A stretch of DNA of 64,000 nt, taken from contig NZ_QGOL01000016.1 in the NCBI RefSeq assembly GCF_003259255.1, forward strand, positions 62,001 to 126,000. Reading direction: 5' to 3'. Position numbers and translations under genes: made by a program. The DNA is from Algoriphagus litoralis (lineage in GTDB: Bacteria > Bacteroidota > Bacteroidia > Cytophagales > Cyclobacteriaceae). The notes beneath the pieces are model-generated. The model made no database searches. It was not told the DNA's origin and worked only from the letters and a program-made list of their open reading frames with translations. Position 1 is the first letter of the stretch, and the number at the start of each line of letters is the position of its first letter. Positions 26,015-33,236 of the stretch are shown piece after piece.

Positions 26015-27265
26015 TTAATTAAGTTGAAGCACTTCATTGGTTCCAAAATTCTCATAGCCGCTGACGATGACTTTTTCGCCCTCCACCAGTCCTTCGAGTA
26101 CTTCATAGAATTCAGGGTTCTTTCTTCCCAGTCGGATGGTTCGCTTCTCGGCATTGCCTGCAGCATTGAGGACAAACACCCAATTTCCTCCGGTGTCCTT
26201 GAAGAATCCCCCAGTGGGCAACAGCAGGCTTTGTTCTTTCTGACCGAGTTCCAGTCGGATTCTCACACTTTGACCGCGGCGAATTCCAGCAGGGCTTTCT
26301 CCTGTGAACACCATGTCCACTTCAAATCGGCCATTGGTGATTGTCGGATAGATTTTTGATATCTCCAATTCATAATCCGCTCCACTCAGCGTGAATTTCC
26401 CTCTCAGACCTTGGCTGATCCGGGGAAGATAAAGCTCATCGATAGGCACCCTGACTTTGAATTCATCCAGAATATCGATCTGCCCGTACCGCTGGCCTGG
26501 GTTGATGGCCTGACCGATTTCGAGCTGCTCAGGAGTAGCAAGTTGTCCCGCTATGGGAGCGGTGATGACCAGATTATTAAGGATATTTCCCACTCCATTG
26601 AGCGATGCATTCATTCTTCCTTCCGACTGCCTAAGTTGATTTAATTGAAAAGATCGGGCAATCGAATCATTCCGATAAGAGGTATAGGTGAGCTTTCTGC
26701 GTTTGACATTGTATTCATACTGCTCTTTGACCTCCTCAAATTCCCGGTCAGAGACCAGTTTTTTCTCGTGGAGTTCTTTGAATCGCTTGTATTGAGGTTC
26801 GAGTAAACTGATCTGGTAATCGATCTCTGCCAATTGTCCTTGCTGGCTGAGGTCATTTTGGTCGAGTAAAAGTCGCGTTTGGCGGAGGTTATTGATTTGC
26901 TCATAAAGCATAGTCTCCCGCTGCATCACATCTAGCTGAAGGTTGGAGTTGGTCAGGACCAGAATGGTATCGCCTTTCTTTAACAATGCGCCGGACTCTC
27001 TGATCACTTCTTTGACCATTCCTCCTTCTACTGCGTCTAGAAATACAGTTCGTGCAGGTTCGATCTGACCGGAGACGAGAATGTAATCTGTAAATTCTCC
27101 TGTAGATACGGTAGCTATGCTGAGTCGGTCTTTGTCCACATTCATTGTGGAGCGATGATCTGCAAATCCGATTTGGTAAATAATTCCCCCCAATAAAACT
27201 GCACCACCGATGACGGCAGCGATCCTACGGGGAGTCCAGGTTTTCTTTTCTATTTTTCTATCCAT
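26015..27265 (-). CDS. HlyD/MacA-type periplasmic adaptor subunit (416 aa)
   Basis: An N-terminal membrane anchor (about residues 13-34) precedes a split lipoyl domain (VEGGMVKEVIRESGALLKKG and later ITAPIAGQLATPEQLEIGQ). Between them is a long coiled-coil hairpin (about residues 110-215), and after them come beta-barrel and membrane-proximal domains. This is the membrane fusion protein of a tripartite exporter, linking inner-membrane permease to an outer-membrane channel; no TolC-type gene lies in the window. It heads the adaptor-ATPase transcript, with a sigma-54-like element 37 nt upstream of the ATG, and diverges from the regulator genes. Confidence 0.93.
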   Translation of the reverse strand: MDRKIEKKTWTPRRIAAVIGGAVLLGGIIYQIGFADHRSTMNVDKDRLSIATVSTGEFTDYILVSGQIEPARTVFLDAVEGGMVKEVIRESGALLKKGDTILVLTNSNLQLDVMQRETMLYEQINNLRQTRLLLDQNDLSQQGQLAEIDYQISLLEPQYKRFKELHEKKLVSDREFEEVKEQYEYNVKRRKLTYTSYRNDSIARSFQLNQLRQSEGRMNASLNGVGNILNNLVITAPIAGQLATPEQLEIGQAINPGQRYGQIDILDEFKVRVPIDELYLPRISQGLRGKFTLSGADYELEISKIYPTITNGRFEVDMVFTGESPAGIRRGQSVRIRLELGQKEQSLLLPTGGFFKDTGGNWVFVLNAAGNAEKRTIRLGRKNPEFYEVLEGLVEGEKVIVSGYENFGTNEVLQLN

Positions 27266-27589
27266 TGTGTGAAAATGCCCTAAATGGCTTGCTGCCTATA
27301 TGCCAAATGATGTGCCATGCAAAAAATAGCCTTTGGACCCTCCAAATTGGGATTTGCAGAAAATTGCATTTTCAAGTCTCGAACAATTTCGTCCGCCACC
27401 GAACAAAAGTGGTCCATAGCCGAATTTTTCTTCTTATCTTTTTGAGTACTTGGAAGCAGTAAAAAACGGCCAAAATCGTCCGAAAATGGCACTTTCATCT
27501 TCAATCGGTTTAATTTGAAAAATCGGCAAACTTTTGGAACAAGTAAGAATAGGTTTGGAATCATGGCTAAACCTTAAAATCGAAATTTT
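27266..27589. other. 324-nt divergent control region between adaptor and response regulator
   Basis: No convincing ORF is present. It must hold the promoters of the adaptor-ATPase pair (minus) and of the regulator-kinase pair (plus). The one recognisable motif is the sigma-54-like element at 27301-27317. I see no clear inverted repeat that would serve as the activator binding site. Confidence 0.6.
27301..27317 (-). promoter_or_regulatory. Sigma-54-like -24/-12 element (candidate) upstream of adaptor gene
   Basis: The minus strand reads TGGCACATCATTTGGCA. The -24 half TGGCACA fits; the -12 half is TTTGGC, with GG-N10-GG (GC only after 11 nt), the same deviation as at 15274-15292. It ends 37 nt upstream of the adaptor ATG and sits next to a sigma-54-type activator gene. 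Confidence 0.45.
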
Positions 27590-28978
27590 ATGAATGATCA
27601 AAGATTTGGTAAAATCCTCATCGTAGACGACAACGAAGATCTGCTGAAAGCAGCAAAGATTTTCCTCAAGCGGCATTTTGCTCAGGTGGATACCGAATCC
27701 AATCCTGATCTGCTACCGATCCTGACACACAATGAAAACTACGATGTGATCCTACTGGACATGAATTTTACCAAGGATGTGAGTTCAGGACAGGAAGGGT
27801 TCTATTGGCTGGACCGAATTTTGGAATTAGATCCGGCAGCGGTAGTCGTCTTGATCACGGCCTATGGCGATGTCAATCTGGCGGTGAAGGCCATCAAAGA
27901 AGGGGCTACGGACTTTGTATTGAAGCCCTGGGAAAACGAACGACTCCTAGCCACGCTGAATTCAGCACTGAATCTTCGCCAAAAAAAGCTTGAAGTCAAC
28001 TTATTGACCGATCAAAAAAATACGCTTCAGCAGGATTTGGACAATAAATTCAAAGACATCATCGGTCAAAGTCCCGCCATGCAAAAGGTCTTCGAGACCA
28101 TCGAACGGGTAGCTGCGACGGATGCGAATGTGTTGATTTTGGGTGAAAATGGTACCGGGAAGGAGCTCATCGCCCGCGCAATTCACCGGCATTCTAGACG
28201 AAATCGTGAGGCTTTTGTCGGGGTGGATTTAGGGTCAATCACTTCTACTCTGTTCGAATCAGAGCTTTTCGGTCATAAAAAAGGATCCTTTACCGATGCC
28301 AAAGAAGACCGGGCGGGACGATTTGAGCAGGCGCACAAGGGGACGCTTTTTCTAGACGAAATCGGTAACCTTCCCCTCCCCCTTCAGGCTAAACTTTTGG
28401 CCGTCTTGCAAAATCGCCAAGTGACACGTGTCGGGGCCAATCGACCTGTAGATGTGAATATCCGGCTGATTTCAGCTACCAATATGCCAATCCATGACAT
28501 GGTCTACGACAACGGCTTCCGGCAGGATTTACTCTACCGCATCAATACCATAGAAATTCAGCTTCCTCCATTGCGTGAGCGGGTAGAAGATATTCCTGTG
28601 CTTGCCGATCATTTTATCGCGTTCTATTCCAAGAAGTACAACAAAGACATTCGCAAAGCGTCCGAGCCGCTGATCAAGCGGATGTCAAAATACCACTGGC
28701 CTGGCAATATCCGTGAACTGCAGCATAGCATCGAGCGGGCCGTCATCATGAGCAACCACAGCGTATTGCAACCTGAGGACTTGTTTTTGCAAAAGATGGC
28801 TCAGCCTGACCAAAAGGAAGAATCTGTCAGTCTGGAGCATCTGAATATCGAAGATGTGGAGCGAATTCTGATCCGAAAAGCCCTCCAAAAGCATAACGGC
28901 CATATCACAAGGGCTGCCGACGAACTCGGGCTGACCCGATCCTCGCTTTACCGAAGACTGGAAAAATATGGTCTATAA
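27590..28978 (+). CDS. Sigma-54-dependent response regulator, NtrC family (462 aa)
   Basis: Receiver domain (residues 1-125) has the phosphoacceptor Asp57 (VILLDMN) and Lys112 (LKPW). The AAA+ domain (about 155-390) has Walker A GENGTGKE (185-192), Walker B FLDEIG (254-259) and arginine-finger region NGFRQDLLYRIN. The sigma-54 contact loop is GSFTDA (232-237) rather than the canonical GAFTGA. A Fis-type helix-turn-helix ends the protein (ITRAADELGLTRSSLYRRL). It activates sigma-54 promoters on phosphorylation by the kinase that follows, whose start overlaps its end by 11 nt. The likely targets are the adjacent exporter genes. Confidence 0.95.
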   Translation: MNDQRFGKILIVDDNEDLLKAAKIFLKRHFAQVDTESNPDLLPILTHNENYDVILLDMNFTKDVSSGQEGFYWLDRILELDPAAVVVLITAYGDVNLAVKAIKEGATDFVLKPWENERLLATLNSALNLRQKKLEVNLLTDQKNTLQQDLDNKFKDIIGQSPAMQKVFETIERVAATDANVLILGENGTGKELIARAIHRHSRRNREAFVGVDLGSITSTLFESELFGHKKGSFTDAKEDRAGRFEQAHKGTLFLDEIGNLPLPLQAKLLAVLQNRQVTRVGANRPVDVNIRLISATNMPIHDMVYDNGFRQDLLYRINTIEIQLPPLRERVEDIPVLADHFIAFYSKKYNKDIRKASEPLIKRMSKYHWPGNIRELQHSIERAVIMSNHSVLQPEDLFLQKMAQPDQKEESVSLEHLNIEDVERILIRKALQKHNGHITRAADELGLTRSSLYRRLEKYGL

Positions 28979-30320
28979 GCGGTTTTCGATCGGGATTTCG
29001 CTGAGAATTGTTGGGATCACGATCTGTTTGTTTTTGATCGTATGGCTGTACTATTCACAGGGACTTTGGCTTGCCCCAGGGATTTTATTTTTGGTAGTTC
29101 TGATCCTGACGGGAGAGATGATCTATTATGTCAATTCGATCAATCATAAACTTGCCCGCTTTCTTGATTCCATCCGATTCACGGACTTTTCCTCTTCCTT
29201 CACTTCTGACAGTAAAATGGGCGGATCTTTTCGTGAAGTAAATCTTGCTTTCAACGAAGTCATGGAGGTTTTCAAACAAACCCGGGCGGAAAAGGAAGAA
29301 CAGATGCTATTCCTCCAAGTCATCATTCAGCACATCAATACCGGCATAATTTCCTTCAACACCAATGGCAAAATCGGCATCATCAACAATGCCGCAAAGC
29401 ATTTGCTGCAGATTCCACAGTTTCGTGACATCGGAGATTTGGGAAAGCTTTCTCCGAAACTCCTGAAGGAAGTGACCGAAATGAAACCCGGGCAGCGGAT
29501 ATCATTTAAGGTAAACTCGGGTCTACATTTGATAGTCCAGTCTGCATCCCTCAAAATGGGCGGCCAAAGCTGGACCCTACTCTCCCTTCAAAACATCAAT
29601 GCCGAGCTACAGTCCAATGAATTGGAAGCTTGGCAAAATCTAACCAAAGTTCTGAGGCATGAAATCATGAATTCGATAACTCCGATTTCGAGCTTGGTGG
29701 AGTCGCTTCGGACTATCCTCGATGAGGATAGCTATGTGCAGCAAGAAGGATTTTTGATCAAAAGAGACGGATTTCAGGATATTCAGGAAGGCTTGGACAC
29801 GATTGCCAACCGAAGTAAGGGTTTGGTCACCTTTGTGAATGCCTATAGGGATTACACCAATATTCCAGAGCCAAAGAAAGAACTGGTGGAGGTGAAAATG
29901 CTGTTTGAAAATGTGACCGGACTGATGCGGGAAGAGTTGAGATCAAATATGATTGACATCCAACTAGAGATCGTCCCGCTGGATCTCGAGGTCCTATGCG
30001 ATCCTGATCAGATTTCCATGATCCTGATCAACCTGATCAAAAATGCCGCTGAATCTGTGCTCAATCAAGCTGACCGCAGCATTACACTGCGGGCAATCGG
30101 ACAGGGAGATATGGGTACGTTGATCCAGGTCGAGGACCACGGAGCAGGGATCATCCCAGAGGCATTGGAGCGTATTTTTGTACCGTTCTACACGACCAAA
30201 AAAACGGGATCGGGCATCGGATTGGCTATTTCCCGGCAGATCATGAATTTGCATCGAGGCAGCTTACAAGTCACATCTGTGCCCGGTGAGAAGACTGTTT
30301 TTACGATGAGTTTCAAATAG
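28968..30320 (+). CDS. Sensor histidine kinase (450 aa)
   Basis: Two membrane segments (about residues 11-30 and 35-57) with almost no periplasmic loop are followed by a PAS-like domain (LQVIIQHINTGIISFNTNGK), the H-box LRHEIMNSITP with His231, and an HATPase_c domain with N-box NLIKNAAESV, G1 VEDHGAGI and G2 GSGIGLAISRQI. The lack of an outside domain suggests that it senses a membrane or cytoplasmic cue, or damage to the envelope. Its ATG overlaps the regulator gene by 11 nt, so the two are translated together and form a two-component system. Confidence 0.94.
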   Translation: MVYKRFSIGISLRIVGITICLFLIVWLYYSQGLWLAPGILFLVVLILTGEMIYYVNSINHKLARFLDSIRFTDFSSSFTSDSKMGGSFREVNLAFNEVMEVFKQTRAEKEEQMLFLQVIIQHINTGIISFNTNGKIGIINNAAKHLLQIPQFRDIGDLGKLSPKLLKEVTEMKPGQRISFKVNSGLHLIVQSASLKMGGQSWTLLSLQNINAELQSNELEAWQNLTKVLRHEIMNSITPISSLVESLRTILDEDSYVQQEGFLIKRDGFQDIQEGLDTIANRSKGLVTFVNAYRDYTNIPEPKKELVEVKMLFENVTGLMREELRSNMIDIQLEIVPLDLEVLCDPDQISMILINLIKNAAESVLNQADRSITLRAIGQGDMGTLIQVEDHGAGIIPEALERIFVPFYTTKKTGSGIGLAISRQIMNLHRGSLQVTSVPGEKTVFTMSFK

Positions 30321-30416
30321 CTTCCATTCCAATCTTTCGGATTTTAACACAAAAATAATTGGGTATTGCCGCTGTTTTTCAGCGCATTGGTTGTATTTTT
30401 TTGAAAAAATAAAACC

Positions 30417-30932
30417 ATGAAAAACCCAACTAACCAAGAGATTAAAAATGCTGCGTATCAACTTGCAGGTTTGATATACGGAGTATCCCTAGACGGAATC
30501 GTTACAAAAAATGAGTACGAAGCTCTGAAAAGCTGGTGTATGGAAAATGAACCACTCTGTGAGTTGGAGGCTTTCCAGAAGCTTCACAGCCAAATCAAAC
30601 CAATCATTGACGATGGCAAGGTCAATTCCGAAGAAATTGAAGATTTAAAACAAATCCTCAATGATTTTCTGGAAGATAATGACGCCAAAAATGAGGAGGC
30701 TCCCAATCTGTATTTTCTAAACGGAATCTTCAAAGGAATCCTTGCCAGCGGGGATGTGAACACCTATGAAATATACAAGCTCAATCAATGGCTGGAAAAA
30801 AACGAACACTTGAAAAACGCGGCCCCTTTCACTGAAATGTTTGCCGTCATTTCGGCAGTATTAGAGGACAAAAAAGTAGATGATGCAGAAGCCTTGAAGT
30901 TGAAGGAATTTTTCTCAAAGCTAGTGAAATAG
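30417..30932 (+). CDS. TerB-like helical protein with internal duplication (171 aa)
   Basis: I do not recognise a named family member. The protein is acidic, all-helical and built of two similar halves: residues about 17-85 (GVSLDGIVTKNEYEALKSW ... DDGKVNSEEIEDLKQI) and 105-170 (GILASGDVNTYEIYKLNQW ... EDKKVDDAEALKLKEF). Each half has two G/K-x-V-x-x-x-E turns like those of TerB/DjlA-type domains. There is no signal peptide or membrane segment, so it is cytoplasmic. It stands 96 nt after the kinase gene on the same strand, but no link is evident. Confidence 0.75.
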   Translation: MKNPTNQEIKNAAYQLAGLIYGVSLDGIVTKNEYEALKSWCMENEPLCELEAFQKLHSQIKPIIDDGKVNSEEIEDLKQILNDFLEDNDAKNEEAPNLYFLNGIFKGILASGDVNTYEIYKLNQWLEKNEHLKNAAPFTEMFAVISAVLEDKKVDDAEALKLKEFFSKLVK

Positions 30933-31078
30933 GGACTGCAAGGCCTAATTGAAAAATTCTCATTTGAAATCTCCCGAATTACTGATTCTCAAGAAAATAA
31001 AATTTGATTTTTGGGGACTCTGTTGTTTTTTTTGGATCTCAACAGAATTCAAACCGTATTTTTCGCTAAAAATTGGGT

Positions 31079-31794
31079 ATGAAAGCTTCCCAATCGCTTT
31101 TCTTTCTGTTTCTTTTTTAGAAAGTGTCCTTAGCTCAAGAAGCTCAGAAATTTCAGTTTGGCTTGCATGGAAATATCGGTTTTCCTGTCGGTGAGTTTCG
31201 GGAAAATGTCAGTAATTCTTTTGGAGGAACAGGCTGGGGCTTGGGAGTGAATTTTTTCCTTAATCCCAAAAGTGGGGGTGCATATAGCCCAGTATTAATT
31301 GGAATTGAAGGTAACTATATGAATTTGGGAAGGGATAAAACTCCGGCATCAGCTTTTCTTCCTCAATTGAAAACGACTTTTAATTATTTCAATCTAGGGC
31401 CTGTTATCCGAGTAGTTTTAAGTGAGCGCGAAGAGGGGTTTGTGCCATTTTTGGATGGATTTGTAGGGATGAAAATTCTTAACAGCAGAACTCAAGTAGA
31501 CAATTCAATTCTGGATACTATTCTGGACCAAGAATACCTAGCATTACTTCTATCCACCAATTATGAAGGCCTGGGATATGGAATTGGATTAGGTTTTTAT
31601 AGGCGAAAATTCGATAAGGAACCTTCAGATGGAAGGGCTGCTTTTTCTATCAATTGATGTATCAATACGGTGACAGAATCAATTATGTAAAAAGAGGATC
31701 AATTGAAGTTGATAGTGAGGGTACAATCAGTGATCAAACTGGAAAAACGAAAACTTCTATGCTCTCGCTTCAAATTGGATTGCTAATCTTTTAA
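31079..31794 (+). pseudogene. Outer-membrane beta-barrel protein, broken by a nonsense codon and a frameshift
   Basis: From the ATG at 31079 the frame reads a signal-peptide start MKASQSLFFLFLF and then a TAG at 31118-31120, after which the same frame continues with KVSLAQEAQKFQFGLHGN, a normal cleavage region (SLA/Q). The frame then runs as a barrel (GWGLGVNFFLNP, YEGLGYGIGLGFY) to a TGA at 31655. Just before this stop, shifting by one base at the T run at 31642-31646 gives YQLMYQYGDRINYV and a barrel-like end LSLQIGLLIF with TAA at 31792. One nonsense change and one lost T thus break an otherwise intact ~235-residue gene. Sequencing error is the alternative. Confidence 0.7.
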
Positions 31795-31836
31795 ATGCTT
31801 GAGTCGGTTGATTGATGATAAAATCATAGAAGCCTT

Positions 31837-32982
31837 TTAATTCAAAACCATCCTAACAAAGGCTAATTCATCATCTAAATTTTCGAAAATCCAGATTTTT
31901 CCATCTTTAGCGAAATGCTTTTTAGGAGCTGATGTGATTTCAGGGATTAAGGCTTCGCCAATTAGTTCTAAATCATTGTTGAAGACACTGAGAAACACCT
32001 CTGCACTGATAATGGTGTATTGTCCTTCTTCATTTTTGCTTTCCGTTAATTTCTTTTTGGAGGAAAATCTGTAATATTTCTCATTGACCTCATCCCAAAT
32101 CAATTCACCATAATTAATATCTTCTTCTGAGTTTTTAGAAATTTCCTCCATTTGCTCAGGGTTATATTCAAATTGTTTTGGCCCGATAAATTGACGCTTG
32201 GCTCCAAGTAATGGAGTGTCCCAATTTTTAGAATATAAACTATCGTTTACTAGATCCAAAATCTGAATTTCGTTGATAAGAGAGGAAGAAATCACCAATT
32301 TGTCAGAACTTTGAGTTGAAAAAACTGATCCTGCTAAATTACCAGCAAAATTTCCATTAACCGTGATTTCCGTTTTGTACGCGTTGATTTTAGCTAATTC
32401 CGGCAACTCAATCCGTTTTGAGGTGCGATTGGCTAAATCAAATTCTAAAAGGAAGAAGTCATTTTCTTTCCAACTGTTGAAAAGCCCAATCACCCGATCT
32501 TTATTTCGGGGAACTTCATAGATGGTTTGAGGATAAACATCTGAACCCTGAAGGAGATCTGGCGCGATATTATCCAATGCCAAATCTTTGGTTTTTAAAC
32601 CATTTTGGTCGAAAAACGCATAGAGTCCATAAAACCAAACCATAACCTGATCGTTATCAGACACATTTAAAGAGCTAATCATTGTACCGATGCCATTAGG
32701 CCCCTCTTTTTCATACTCGATTCGTTTCTCAAAAACCAATTCGTTCAAATTAATCCGCTCGGATTGCACATCTGTCCGATTAAAATTGATCAGATAGCTT
32801 TTGTTAGGGGAAAGTCCCGAGAAAAAAAGGTTATCTCTAAGGTCAATAAACTCGCCTTTAGAATCGACTATAACTGTGTCAAAGGAAACAGAAAACTGAT
32901 CAATAAATTCGGGTTTAGTTTCGGTTTTTTCACTGCAAAAGGAGAAAAGTAAGGTAAAAGCAATTAGGTAGAGGTTCTTCAT
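31837..32982 (-). CDS. DUF4221-type lipoprotein (381 aa)
   Basis: A lipoprotein signal peptide (MKNLYLIAFTLLFSFC, lipobox Cys16) is followed by a beta-rich domain resembling the DUF4221 proteins common in Cyclobacteriaceae, probably a six-bladed propeller. Short repeats such as NNLFFSGLSPNKSYLINFN and ENDFFLLEFDLANRTSKRIELP have the blade-like pattern of four strands. No enzymatic residues can be assigned. The gene is monocistronic, facing the dead barrel gene. The function of the family is not known to me. Confidence 0.75.
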   Translation of the reverse strand: MKNLYLIAFTLLFSFCSEKTETKPEFIDQFSVSFDTVIVDSKGEFIDLRDNLFFSGLSPNKSYLINFNRTDVQSERINLNELVFEKRIEYEKEGPNGIGTMISSLNVSDNDQVMVWFYGLYAFFDQNGLKTKDLALDNIAPDLLQGSDVYPQTIYEVPRNKDRVIGLFNSWKENDFFLLEFDLANRTSKRIELPELAKINAYKTEITVNGNFAGNLAGSVFSTQSSDKLVISSSLINEIQILDLVNDSLYSKNWDTPLLGAKRQFIGPKQFEYNPEQMEEISKNSEEDINYGELIWDEVNEKYYRFSSKKKLTESKNEEGQYTIISAEVFLSVFNNDLELIGEALIPEITSAPKKHFAKDGKIWIFENLDDELAFVRMVLN

Positions 32983-33202
32983 GGTGAGGTGGTTTTATGA
33001 AAAATGAACCACTAAAACTATTCACCTTCAATGTGTTCGCAAAAAGATATAAGATTCTTTAAGTTAAAAGTTCTGTATTTCAGCAAGAAGGACTTGATGC
33101 CAAGTTTTAGGATGTTTTCCCATGGCCTTCCACTACTGATACATTCACTTCTTGGTTACCAAAGCCCGTGCTTATTGATTATACAGGATTACTTAAAGCA
33201 GA

Positions 33203-33236
33203 AAAGCCCGAAATCAGTTAGTTTCGGGCTTTTTTG
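33203..33236. terminator. Bidirectional Rho-independent terminator
   Basis: A perfect 9-bp stem AGCCCGAAA/TTTCGGGCT (33205-33213 with 33222-33230) is flanked by T runs on both strands (TTTTTTG on plus, TTTC on minus). It starts a few bases past the stop codon of the minus-strand gene ending at 33237. Confidence 0.85.

Noticed and set aside
27301..27317. Calling the sigma-54-like sequence a confirmed promoter
   Set aside because: The invariant GG-N10-GC spacing is not met; only the repeat of the same deviation and spacing at 15274 makes it worth reporting as a candidate.
27280..27564. 94-codon minus-strand frame in the adaptor/regulator spacer
   Set aside because: It has no recognisable motif and lies across the divergent promoter region, including the sigma-54-like element, so it is better explained as non-coding.
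30949..31194. 81-codon plus-strand frame upstream of the dead barrel gene
   Set aside because: It overlaps the true signal-peptide frame in another register and has no conserved features.
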